The notes under the pieces are model-generated. The model worked only from the letters and a program-made list of their open reading frames with translations. It had not been told where the DNA came from and ran no database searches. Source: Burkholderiaceae bacterium (GTDB taxonomy: Bacteria; Pseudomonadota; Gammaproteobacteria; Burkholderiales; Burkholderiaceae_E). Taken from it: a DNA stretch of 33,301 nucleotides. Location of the stretch: the NCBI GenBank assembly GCA_900299025.1, contig OMIE01000144.1, positions 1-33,301 on the forward strand. The letters run 5' to 3'. Of this stretch, positions 15,431 through 22,973 are shown in pieces (positions within the stretch are counted from its first letter, which is position 1; the number at the start of each line of letters is the position of its first letter). Position numbers and translations under genes: made by a program.

Positions 15431-16768
15431 ATGAAAGACGCAAGGATTAGCCATCTTCGTGCTCGGCGAATATGGGATAGCCGTGGACGCCCGACCCTCG
15501 AAGCCCAGGTTGAACTCAGTGACGGCAGCATAGGACTGGGACAAGCACCGGCCGGAGCCTCAACAGGCCGACACGAAGCAGTCGAACTTCGTGATGGGGA
15601 CCGTGATAACAATCACGGGGGCTTCGATATTCAGAACGCTCTAAGACAATGCGAAGAGCTGCTGCGCCCAAGGCTACTTGGTCAGCGAGTTGATACGCAG
15701 TCAGTCATTGATCAGCACTTAATCGATGCAGACGACGATCCCAACAAATCGAGGATTGGTGCCAACACCACGATTGCGATCTCAATTGCCTGCGCAAAGG
15801 CCGCAGCTATCTCACGAGGCTTACCCTTATATGAGCATTTGGCCTCTAGCTCGCTAAAGACGAATGAACAAGCTGGCCAGCCTAGGCGATGGCAGCTGCC
15901 GCTGCCGCAAATACAGATCTTCGGTGGTGGCGCACACGCTGGCAAGCGTATTGATATTCAAGACCTCATGATGACCTGCCCAGCTGCGAGCTCGGTGGCC
16001 GAAGCTTTATCATGGACTGCACGCGTGTATCGCGCTGCCGGTGAAGTCATGCGAAAGCGTCGTTCAAACTTTGGCGTCGCCGACGAAGGTGGATGGTGGC
16101 CTGATTTCAAGCGCAATGAGGATGCTCTTGATTGCCTTGTGGAGAGCATTGAGGAGGCGGGACTAAGGCCAGGCGAACAGGTCTGGATCGCACTCGATAT
16201 AGCCGCCACACAATGGTTCTCCAAGGGTGCTTATCAGCTTGCACTTGAGTCTCGCGAACTTATGGCCGCTGACATTATCGACATGCTCAGTCAGTGGGTA
16301 GAACGCTATCCGATCGTATCGATTGAAGATCCCTTGGCTGAAGACGATGGCGACGGTTTTGTCGCTTTCACCAAGGCACTTGGTCATCGATTGCAAGTCG
16401 TGGGCGATGACTTTCTCGTAACCAATGCCCAGCGTATTCGCAAGGCCGCGGCCATGGGTGCGGCCAATGCGGTCTTACTGAAGCCCAACCAGCGCGGCAC
16501 ACTAACCGAGACCTACCACGCTTGGCTTACCGCCCAAGAGCTAGGTTATCAAGGCATCGTCTCGGCGCGTTCGGGCGAAACCGAAGATCAAAGCATTGTT
16601 CACCTGGCCATTGGCTGGCAGGTTGCTCAGCTTAAAGTGGGCTCGTTCTCACGAGGAGAACGTATGGTTAAATGGAACGAATTATTACGGCTAGAAGATC
16701 AGCTCGGTGATTACGCTTACTTTGCCGGCCGCGATGCATTAGCACCCTTAAGGAGTCGATCATGTTAA
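15431..16768 (+). CDS. divergent enolase paralog with altered active site
   Basis: This 445-residue protein aligns with enolase over its full length. By yeast numbering it keeps Ser39 (here Ser44, AGASTG), His159 (His169), acid Glu211 (Glu219, ADEGG), metal ligands Asp246, Glu295 and Asp320 (Asp256, Glu299, Asp326), base Lys345 (Lys351, LLKPNQ) and Lys396 (Lys402). Two near-invariant residues are changed: Glu168 is Asp178 (DIQDLM) and His373 is Ala379 (VSARSGETED). These lie around the C3 hydroxyl in true enolase, so the enzyme probably dehydrates a different 2-phospho-3-hydroxy acid. The frame extends 40 codons upstream, but ATG 15431 has AAGGGA just before it and gives the standard enolase N-terminus. 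The housekeeping eno should lie elsewhere. Confidence 0.9.
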   Translation: MKDARISHLRARRIWDSRGRPTLEAQVELSDGSIGLGQAPAGASTGRHEAVELRDGDRDNNHGGFDIQNALRQCEELLRPRLLGQRVDTQSVIDQHLIDADDDPNKSRIGANTTIAISIACAKAAAISRGLPLYEHLASSSLKTNEQAGQPRRWQLPLPQIQIFGGGAHAGKRIDIQDLMMTCPAASSVAEALSWTARVYRAAGEVMRKRRSNFGVADEGGWWPDFKRNEDALDCLVESIEEAGLRPGEQVWIALDIAATQWFSKGAYQLALESRELMAADIIDMLSQWVERYPIVSIEDPLAEDDGDGFVAFTKALGHRLQVVGDDFLVTNAQRIRKAAAMGAANAVLLKPNQRGTLTETYHAWLTAQELGYQGIVSARSGETEDQSIVHLAIGWQVAQLKVGSFSRGERMVKWNELLRLEDQLGDYAYFAGRDALAPLRSRSC

Positions 16769-17382
16769 AGGTTTGGGGACGACGTAATTCAATCAATGTG
16801 ATGAAAGTGCTCTGGATTTGTGATGAGCTCAACTTGCCGATCGAACAAATCGATGCGGGACTACAGTATGGGATCGTGAACACGCCCGAATATGCAGCCA
16901 TGAACCCTAATCGGCGTGTGCCAACCATTGATGATCATGGCACGATTCTTTTTGAATCAAATGTGATTTGCAGATACCTTGCCGTCAAACATCAGCGTCA
17001 TGATCTAATGCCAGGTGATCTCGAAGATCGCTTTAGTGTTGAGCGCTGGATGGACTGGGCCTCCATCAGCATCAGCCAGGGCATGACGCCGTTGTTTTGG
17101 CAATTGGTTCGTACACCCGAAGAAAAGCGCAGTGCCGAGACGATTGCCAATGCGATCGTTGAATCGGAACGCTGCATGCGGATCATCAATGATCAAGTGG
17201 AAAAAACCGGCTTTATGCACGGCGACTATTTCACACTGGCCGATGTACCGAGCGCAGCCTTTGTACATCGCTGGTTCAAGCTACCGATCGCGCATGCCTC
17301 GCTTCCGGCGCTCGAAGACTACTATCAGCGCATGCTCAAGCGCCCTGCTTATGTCAAACATGTAGCGCTTGAGTTGAGCTGA
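16762..17382 (+). CDS. glutathione S-transferase family protein
   Basis: A 206-residue soluble GST: an N-terminal thioredoxin-like domain (about 1-80) with a putative active Ser in GRRNSINVMKVLW, the cis-Pro NRRVPTI, and the glutathione-contacting FESNVICRYL, then a helical C-domain with DYFTLADVPSAAF. It conjugates or isomerises an electrophile with glutathione; the substrate is unknown. It is the last gene of the operon. Its ATG overlaps the enolase-like stop by 7 bp with AGGAG 7 nt upstream, so co-translation is likely. In an operon with a neighbouring dehalogenase-like gene, a role in handling a reactive or halogenated intermediate is possible but only inferred. Confidence 0.87.
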   Translation: MLKVWGRRNSINVMKVLWICDELNLPIEQIDAGLQYGIVNTPEYAAMNPNRRVPTIDDHGTILFESNVICRYLAVKHQRHDLMPGDLEDRFSVERWMDWASISISQGMTPLFWQLVRTPEEKRSAETIANAIVESERCMRIINDQVEKTGFMHGDYFTLADVPSAAFVHRWFKLPIAHASLPALEDYYQRMLKRPAYVKHVALELS

Positions 17383-17389
17383 TCGGGTC

Positions 17390-18436
17390 TTAGCTACCAG
17401 CGGTGATGCCATGCTCCTTGATCACCTTTGCCCAACGACCAATTTGTTCGTCAAGAAACTTGCCGAGGACTTCCGGTGATGAAAGCGTGAGGTTCATCCC
17501 CTGATTAGTGAGCCTTTCCTTGGCCGCAGGCTCAGACAAAATCTTTGCAAGCTCTTTATTAACTCTTCCAATGATTTCGGGCGGTGTTTTCGCTGGTGCA
17601 AAAACCCCCCACCATGCCAGGGCCTCAAAACCGGGTAGCCCTTGTTCAGCAACCGTTGGAACATCAGGCAGTACAGGATCGCGTTTGGCAGAGGTGACGG
17701 CTAAAGGGAAAAGCGTGCCAGCCTTGATGTGCGTTGAAAACAAAGCCGTGGTTGCCATGGCCACCGGTACATGCCCTGCAATCGCATCCTGTGTAAGCGG
17801 TCCGCCACCTTTATAAGGCACGTGTTGCATCGGGAACTTCATTTGCGAGGACAGGCTCGTCATGGCAAGCTGCGCAAGACTACCCGAACCAATCGTTCCA
17901 TAATTGACACCGCCTGCTGAGGCTTTGGCTGATTTCACCAGGTCGGCAAAACTGCGTTGAGGCTGCGATTTGTGCGCCACAATCACCATGGCCCCTGTCG
18001 CAATCAGCATGACCGGAGAAAGATCATTACGGGTGTCAAAAGGCATGTTCGGAATCAAACTCGGATTCGTCCCATGGGTGTCAAAAACAAAAACAAAGGT
18101 GTGGCCATCTGGCGCGGCCTTCGCAGCAGCCTGGGTACCGATAGAACCATTACCGCCTGGGCGATTCTCGACCAAGACTTGAGTACCGAGCGCTTGCGAC
18201 AAAGGTTGAGCAACAAGCCGTGCTAGTTGGTCGGTTGTACCACCAGGTGGAAAAGGCGAAATCAAACGAATTGGCTTACCACCTGGCCAGGCGGCTGTTT
18301 GGGCCAACGCCTGAGAACTCATCAGGCCAATACCAAGACTGCTTGCTAAAAGGCTCGCACCCAAGCCTTTCAGCAGTGACCTGATCGTTGGCTGCGGCAT
18401 ACTTTTATAGTGATTGTTTTTATATTTACTTATCAT
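17390..18436 (-). CDS. Bug/TctC-type periplasmic solute-binding receptor
   Basis: A 348-residue tripartite-tricarboxylate-transporter receptor. The signal peptide ends near SSQALAQ. The mature protein begins with WPGGKPIRLISPFPPGGTTDQLAR, the hallmark Bug start, followed by VENRPGGNGSIGTQAAAKAAPDGHT, YGTIGSGS, HVPYKGGGP and LPDVPTVAEQGLPGFE. Bug proteins bind carboxylates, nicotinate-like acids and other small acids outside the inner membrane. No TctA or TctB membrane subunits are nearby, so it is an orphan receptor, as is usual in Burkholderiales. The start at ATG 18436 has AAGGAG 8 nt upstream; ATG 18400 is an alternative. It converges with the GST gene with only 7 bp between. Its ligand may be the substrate of the adjacent operons (inference). 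Confidence 0.93.
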   Translation of the reverse strand: MISKYKNNHYKSMPQPTIRSLLKGLGASLLASSLGIGLMSSQALAQTAAWPGGKPIRLISPFPPGGTTDQLARLVAQPLSQALGTQVLVENRPGGNGSIGTQAAAKAAPDGHTFVFVFDTHGTNPSLIPNMPFDTRNDLSPVMLIATGAMVIVAHKSQPQRSFADLVKSAKASAGGVNYGTIGSGSLAQLAMTSLSSQMKFPMQHVPYKGGGPLTQDAIAGHVPVAMATTALFSTHIKAGTLFPLAVTSAKRDPVLPDVPTVAEQGLPGFEALAWWGVFAPAKTPPEIIGRVNKELAKILSEPAAKERLTNQGMNLTLSSPEVLGKFLDEQIGRWAKVIKEHGITAGS

Positions 18437-18500
18437 CTTGAGGTCTCCTTGTTATTTGCTACAACTTTTTAAGTCTTGAACCCCGATCATAGCCCGATGG

Positions 18501-19193
18501 CTAAATCCAACCACCGGCAAAGGGAAATGCCTGACCTGCGAAAAAGTTCACCTCGCGCGAAGCGAGAAAGACAGCAAACATGGCGTCTTCCTCAGGACTG
18601 GCAAGCCTTCCAAGCGGAACCTCGCGCTTGAGACGTTCCTGAAATGCCGGCAGGGCTTGAACTTCTGCGGAATAGTACGTGGGGTTTTCAACGAAGTTTT
18701 GCGCAATTAAATTGACATGCACTTGATGCATCGCCATCTCAACGCCAACGGCGCGAACCCAAGAGAGTTGCGCACCGCGCGCCGCAGCATAGGTCGAAAT
18801 ATTACGTTGCCCCCGCAAGGCGGTCGCGCTGCCCATCACCAGCAATTTGCCGCGTTTGCGCGCCATCATGGCCGGTAAAAAGGCTCGCGCGATCCTTGGC
18901 AAGGGATCGACCAGGGCTGCAAACACCGAGCGCCATTCCTCATCGCCCACCTGATGTGCACGTGTCATCGGCGATGCAATCGCCAAATTCGCAATCACTA
19001 CGTCCACTGCGCCCTCATCGGTAACAGCACGAAGCTTTGCTTCAAAAGCCTCGACATCTTGCGGATCGCTTTCATCGGCAATGACCTGGGCACCATGATC
19101 CCTAAAACATTTGCAAAGAACCGGACCCATAAACGCCTGGGACTGGGTAATGAAGACCCTTTGATCCTTTAAGCTGTCACCGATGCGCACCAT
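18501..19193 (-). CDS. halohydrin dehalogenase-like SDR-fold protein
   Basis: A 230-residue short-chain dehydrogenase fold that lacks the marks of a dehydrogenase. The NAD-binding TGxxxGxG is replaced by T16-QSQA-F21-M-G23, and the catalytic YxxxK by Ser122-X12-Tyr135-X3-Arg139 (SATALRGQRNIST-Y-AAA-R). These are exactly the two published signatures of halohydrin dehalogenases (T-X4-F/Y-X-G and S-X12-Y-X3-R), cofactor-free enzymes that turn vicinal halohydrins into epoxides and open epoxides with small anions. The segment QNFVENPTYY sits where HheC has its halide loop, and GQAFPFAGG matches the C-terminus. GGAG precedes the ATG. It is divergent from the TauE-like gene by 26 bp. The natural substrate is unknown. 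Confidence 0.75.
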   Translation of the reverse strand: MVRIGDSLKDQRVFITQSQAFMGPVLCKCFRDHGAQVIADESDPQDVEAFEAKLRAVTDEGAVDVVIANLAIASPMTRAHQVGDEEWRSVFAALVDPLPRIARAFLPAMMARKRGKLLVMGSATALRGQRNISTYAAARGAQLSWVRAVGVEMAMHQVHVNLIAQNFVENPTYYSAEVQALPAFQERLKREVPLGRLASPEEDAMFAVFLASREVNFFAGQAFPFAGGWI

Positions 19194-19219
19194 AGCAGAT
19201 CGCTCCTTTTTTTAGTCCG

Positions 19220-19945
19220 ATGATTACCGAATGGTTGATCTATCCTACCGCGATTGCCGCAGGTTTATTGGGCGGTGTGATTGGTTTTGGTACGAGCATC
19301 TTGCTTATGCCCTTCCTGGTACAGCTCTATGGCCCCATAAAAACCATACCGATCATTGCGCTTATCGCCATTGTTGCCAACAGCGCCAGGGTCTTGCTTT
19401 GGTGGCGACTTGTTGACCGTCGATCGGTCTTTTATTTCAGTGTGAGCGCGGTACCCTCGGTGGTTGTCGGTGCAAACACTTTAGTCCGCTTAACGCCTCA
19501 GCTTGTCGAAATCTGCCTTGGCCTCTTTTTGATCGCGATGATCCCAATAAGGCGCTGGCTGGCCAAACAGGCAAAGCGCTTGAAACCACAGCATATGTTG
19601 CTTGTTGGCGCTGTGATCGGCTACTTAAGCGGCATTGTTGCCACAACAGGTCCGCTCAATACGCCCTTCTTCTTAGCCCTTGGCTTAAGCAAAGGCGCTT
19701 ATCTCGGCACCGAAGCGGCCGCATCGCTTGTGATGTTTGCGGCCAAGGGTTTACGTTTTCATCAGCTCGATGTGATCGATATGCAGGCAGTCAGCCAGGG
19801 CTTGATCATCGGTGCTTTTGTGTTTGCAGGCTCCACCCTGTCCAAGCGCATGGTGCTCGCGCTTTCGGAGCGAACATTCATGCGTTTAATGGAGGCTGTC
19901 ATGCTGATTTCAGGGTTGAGCATGCTTTGGATGGCAGTCGCCTGA
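19220..19945 (+). CDS. TauE/SafE-family membrane permease
   Basis: A 241-residue TauE/SafE (DUF81) protein with about 7-8 hydrophobic segments: GLLGGVIGFGTSILLMPFLV at the start and the second family repeat at LVGAVIGYLSGIVATTGPLNTPFFLALGLSK. Members export sulfite, sulfoacetate or other anions, or are of unknown role. Relevance here is positional: it is divergent from the dehalogenase-like gene and near a ComDE-like decarboxylase, so an organosulfonate or small-anion export role is possible. No Shine-Dalgarno is clear before the ATG. It ends 7 bp before the convergent Spy-like gene. Confidence 0.88.
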   Translation: MITEWLIYPTAIAAGLLGGVIGFGTSILLMPFLVQLYGPIKTIPIIALIAIVANSARVLLWWRLVDRRSVFYFSVSAVPSVVVGANTLVRLTPQLVEICLGLFLIAMIPIRRWLAKQAKRLKPQHMLLVGAVIGYLSGIVATTGPLNTPFFLALGLSKGAYLGTEAAASLVMFAAKGLRFHQLDVIDMQAVSQGLIIGAFVFAGSTLSKRMVLALSERTFMRLMEAVMLISGLSMLWMAVA

Positions 19946-19952
19946 TCGCTCC

Positions 19953-20882
19953 TCATCGCATCAAAGACAATGCTTCATCGAAGGCATCGCTTTGATCCAT
20001 GCCTTGAACCGATTCCATCATCGCCATCATTTGGGCTGCTTGAGGCAGACCGGCAAGTAACTGCGACTCATCGTCTAGGATGCCTCCCCGCTTCATGCGT
20101 TCTGCTGGCCCTCCAGCAGGGATGGCTGGCATAAAGGTTTGCATACTTTGCCAGGCCTGCATCCGAGCGGGCTTTTGCTCCCGATGCAAGCGCATAATCG
20201 TGCGTTGCTCGGGCGATAGCTTCTCATAGAGGGCTTTAACCAAGACAGCGGTTTGATCGAGCTGTTTTGCTTGGTCTCGCAATCGTTGAGCTCGCTGCTC
20301 GAGTGCTTGATCAGGACTGATCACCTGATTGTTTGGGGCAGCAATCTGGTTGTTTGTAGCAGAACGATCAGGATTAGCACGCGATGCTGTATGCGGTTGC
20401 GGCGCTTGCATCATGCCAGCGCGTTTAAGCTTCATCTGTTCGGAAGCCTGCTGTGCCCTTGCCATTAAATGTTTTCGCAAGGCCTCCCAATCGGCTTCTT
20501 GTTCGGGCTTAAGGTGTAGATCAGTGGTCACCCGATCCAGCCGTGCTTTTAAAGCCTGCACTGGGTCAATCGTTGGGCGATGCATCATTCTCACCCGATG
20601 CTGCCCCTGCATGTCAGGCATGCCACGCATGTCTTGTCCGTGATGGCGAATCACAATGTCGCGCTCAATCTGGCGATAAGGCTGAGGCTGACCCTGTAGG
20701 GAAGGACTCAGAGGCCCCGGAGGCGGCGGAGGCATCCCAGGGGAGGAAGGCGCTCCTGGTGTGGGAGGCATGGCAGGCACTTGGGGTGAGGCAGGCATCG
20801 TCTGAGCAAAGCTAAGACCTAGACCCAAGGCGCAAGTGATCGAACAGGCAAAACCTTGAATGATCTTGGTACTACTTTTCAT
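19953..20882 (-). CDS. Spy/CpxP-like LTxxQ-type periplasmic protein
   Basis: A 309-residue exported protein. It has a signal peptide (MKSSTKIIQG...LGLSFAQ), then a Pro-rich stretch at about 30-65 with PPPPPG, then two helical regions each holding an LTxxQ-like motif: LHLKPEQEADWEAL and LSPEQRTIMRL. Such motifs mark Spy/CpxP-type periplasmic chaperones or stress sensors. It is longer than Spy (about 160 residues) and has Met/Gln-rich, low-complexity linkers, so a chaperone role is plausible but unproven. AAGGA lies 6 nt before the ATG. It is divergent from the amidohydrolase by 92 bp. Confidence 0.75.
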   Translation of the reverse strand: MKSSTKIIQGFACSITCALGLGLSFAQTMPASPQVPAMPPTPGAPSSPGMPPPPPGPLSPSLQGQPQPYRQIERDIVIRHHGQDMRGMPDMQGQHRVRMMHRPTIDPVQALKARLDRVTTDLHLKPEQEADWEALRKHLMARAQQASEQMKLKRAGMMQAPQPHTASRANPDRSATNNQIAAPNNQVISPDQALEQRAQRLRDQAKQLDQTAVLVKALYEKLSPEQRTIMRLHREQKPARMQAWQSMQTFMPAIPAGGPAERMKRGGILDDESQLLAGLPQAAQMMAMMESVQGMDQSDAFDEALSLMR

Positions 20883-20974
20883 AAAGCATCCTTATCGTCG
20901 GTATCCATGGTTTTCGGAAAGCAGCACAGCTGACACAATAGGGTTTTCCAAACCAAAAAGTTCCCGGAGTTAAT

Positions 20975-22291
20975 TTGGCAACTGACACCACCCTTGATCC
21001 CGATGCCCTTGAGCTTATCGAATCGATTCGGAGCGGAAAAGCGCTCGACGCCATCCAATCATCATTGCAAGAGTCTCCACACGAACTTGTAGCGAGTGCT
21101 TATCTAGCTCGACTCATTCGTCAAAATATCCATCAGCAACCTGAACTTGCCTTTGAAGAACATCGAACCGCTTCGATGGTCGCAAGCATGCTTCGGATGT
21201 GGGGCTATGAAGTCCATGAAGGTATCGGTAAAACAGGCCTTGTGGGTGTGATGACATTTGGATCGCCCAACGAGTCATCGGGCCAAGCCATGCCCGGATT
21301 CGGGTTTAGGGCCGACATGGATGCACTGCCGATCCAAGAGCAAACCGGAAAGACCTACGCAAGCCGGCGGGCAGGCCTCATGCATGCCTGCGGCCACGAC
21401 GGCCACACCGCAAGCCTTCTTGGCGCAGCCCGAATGATCGCGCAGCTCAAGGCAAGCGGTGCCTGCGAGCATTGGTACGGGAGGCTGAATTTGATTTTTC
21501 AACCTGCCGAAGAAAACGGCCAGGACGGCGGTGGCGCGATGGCCATGGTCAATGATGCTTTGTTTGAACGATTCCCATGCGATCAGATTTTCGGCATGCA
21601 CAATGCGCCAACACTGCCACTTGGACGGGTTCACCTCCGCCCAGGAGCTATGATGGCCTCGAGTGATCGCGTCGACGTACTCATTACGGGCAAAGGAGGC
21701 CACGCAGCCTTTCCTCACAGTACCATCGATCCCACGGTAGCTGCTGCCTCAGTGGTCATGGCCTTGCAAAGTATTGTCTCGCGCAACGTCGATCCCTTCG
21801 GTAACGCCGTGATCTCGATCGGACGCCTACTTGCGGGTGAACATGGCACACATAATGTGATCCCACAGCAAGCCCGACTCGAACTAAGCGTCCGTGCGCT
21901 AGACCCCAAGACAAGGGATTTGCTCGAACAACGCATCCGTGAACTCATTAAGCTTCAAAGCGAAAGTTTTGGCTGCACCGCAAGCGTCAATTACCGAAGA
22001 GGATACCCGGTCTTAGTCAACCACCCAGCCAGTAGCTCATTGGTCGAGCAAGTTGCCAGGGAATGCTTTGGTGAGGATATGGTTGACGGGCAAACTCCAC
22101 CCATTGGTGGCAGCGAAGACTTTGCCAGCATGTTGGAGGTCCGGCCGGGTTGTTACTTCCTTATGGGAAATGGCGACGGGCCCGGGAGTTGTATGGTTCA
22201 CCACCCGGGATATGATTTCAATGACGATTTACTGCCTGCATCGATTCGCATGTGGACTGCTTTGGCCCAGAAGCTTCTTGAGCTGCGCTAA
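20975..22291 (+). CDS. M20D-family amidohydrolase (hippurate hydrolase/AbgB-like)
   Basis: A 438-residue metal-dependent amidohydrolase of peptidase family M20D. It shows IHQQPELAFEEHRTA, RADMDALPIQEQTG, the metal site HACGHDGHTASLLGAA, FQPAEENGQDGGGAM (catalytic and metal glutamates), GMHNAPTLPLG, the dimerisation domain beginning GKGGHAAFPHS, and GGSEDFASM with a final HHPGYDFND. Relatives hydrolyse N-acyl amino acids, hippurate, indole-acetyl-amino acids or p-aminobenzoyl-glutamate. The start is TTG 20975 with GGAG 5 nt upstream. The N-terminus carries about 35 extra residues before the family core. Its 3' end overlaps the SOUL gene, suggesting joint expression without an obvious functional link. 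Confidence 0.9.
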   Translation: MATDTTLDPDALELIESIRSGKALDAIQSSLQESPHELVASAYLARLIRQNIHQQPELAFEEHRTASMVASMLRMWGYEVHEGIGKTGLVGVMTFGSPNESSGQAMPGFGFRADMDALPIQEQTGKTYASRRAGLMHACGHDGHTASLLGAARMIAQLKASGACEHWYGRLNLIFQPAEENGQDGGGAMAMVNDALFERFPCDQIFGMHNAPTLPLGRVHLRPGAMMASSDRVDVLITGKGGHAAFPHSTIDPTVAAASVVMALQSIVSRNVDPFGNAVISIGRLLAGEHGTHNVIPQQARLELSVRALDPKTRDLLEQRIRELIKLQSESFGCTASVNYRRGYPVLVNHPASSSLVEQVARECFGEDMVDGQTPPIGGSEDFASMLEVRPGCYFLMGNGDGPGSCMVHHPGYDFNDDLLPASIRMWTALAQKLLELR

Positions 22292-22880
22292 ATGGCTCGT
22301 TGGCTTTGGCTTCGCGCTCGCAACAAGCCTTGCCATGGCCATTGAAGAGCCAAGCTATAAGCTCTTGCTGCAAGAAGACCGGATGGAGCTGCGCGCTTAT
22401 GCGCCATTCACGATTGCTGAAGTCAAGGTACAGGGCAGCTTCGATGAAGCCTCTCGCCGCGGTTTTCGGCTGATTGCTGATTATATTTTCGGTAACAATC
22501 GATCGATCTCGCAACCTGATCGCTCAGAAAAAATCGCGATGACTGCGCCCGTGACCGTTGAGGCTCAGAGCTCAGCCGAGGGTGAAGCTTGGCGCATGCA
22601 TTTCGTCATGCCTTCGACTTATCGATTGCAGTCACTTCCTAAACCTAATAACGATGCCATCCAACTACGCGAGGTCGGTGAAGGACTTTTCGCTGCGATT
22701 CGCTTCTCGGGCTTCACTACCGAGTCTGCTATCGAAACCCGGACCCAAGAACTACAACAGTGGATTCTGACTAAGGGTTGGGCGATTACCGGTAAAGCGC
22801 AAATCGCACGTTATAACGATCCCTTCACGCTGCCCTTCAATCGACGTAACGAAATCCTGATACCCGTCAAACAACCCTAG
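22278..22880 (+). CDS. SOUL-family heme-binding protein, exported
   Basis: A SOUL/HBP-fold protein of about 200 residues: EEPSYKLLLQEDRMELRAYAPFTIAEV, then SEKIAMTAPVTVE (the most conserved SOUL segment), MPSTYRLQSLPKP and ARYNDPFTLPFNRRNEILIPV. Bacterial members are usually annotated as heme-binding, with little functional proof. The frame is open far upstream inside the amidohydrolase gene. I choose TTG 22278 because it yields a compact signal peptide (SCAKWLVGFGFALATSLAMA) directly before the mature start; no ATG gives this. That makes a 14-bp overlap with the previous gene. The TTG start is a judgement, not proven. Confidence 0.82.
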   Translation: MSCAKWLVGFGFALATSLAMAIEEPSYKLLLQEDRMELRAYAPFTIAEVKVQGSFDEASRRGFRLIADYIFGNNRSISQPDRSEKIAMTAPVTVEAQSSAEGEAWRMHFVMPSTYRLQSLPKPNNDAIQLREVGEGLFAAIRFSGFTTESAIETRTQELQQWILTKGWAITGKAQIARYNDPFTLPFNRRNEILIPVKQP

Positions 22881-22973
22881 ACGAGAAAGCCCTAGGTCAG
22901 CGCTCAACAAGGCATGCCTGTGATGGCGCTGAAAGAGGACGGCCTACACGAGCGCTAGACAAGGCAGCCCTGG
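22877..22973. repeat. degenerate short repeats in a convergent junction
   Basis: The gap between the SOUL gene and livF contains related segments: agcgctcaacaaggcatgcc (22899-22918) resembles agcgctagacaaggcagccc (22951-22970), and ctagacgagaaagccctagg (22877-22896) resembles the last 19 bases of the second. The last copy runs into the livF 3' end. No clean terminator hairpin with a T-run is seen. Confidence 0.35.

Noticed and set aside
18501-19193. Ordinary NAD(P)-dependent SDR dehydrogenase
   Set aside because: The glycine-rich nucleotide loop and catalytic lysine are both missing, while both halohydrin dehalogenase motifs are present with exact spacing.
22053-22277. N-terminal extension of the SOUL protein
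   Set aside because: It reads the amidohydrolase gene in another frame, including its conserved GGSEDF region, and has no SOUL similarity.
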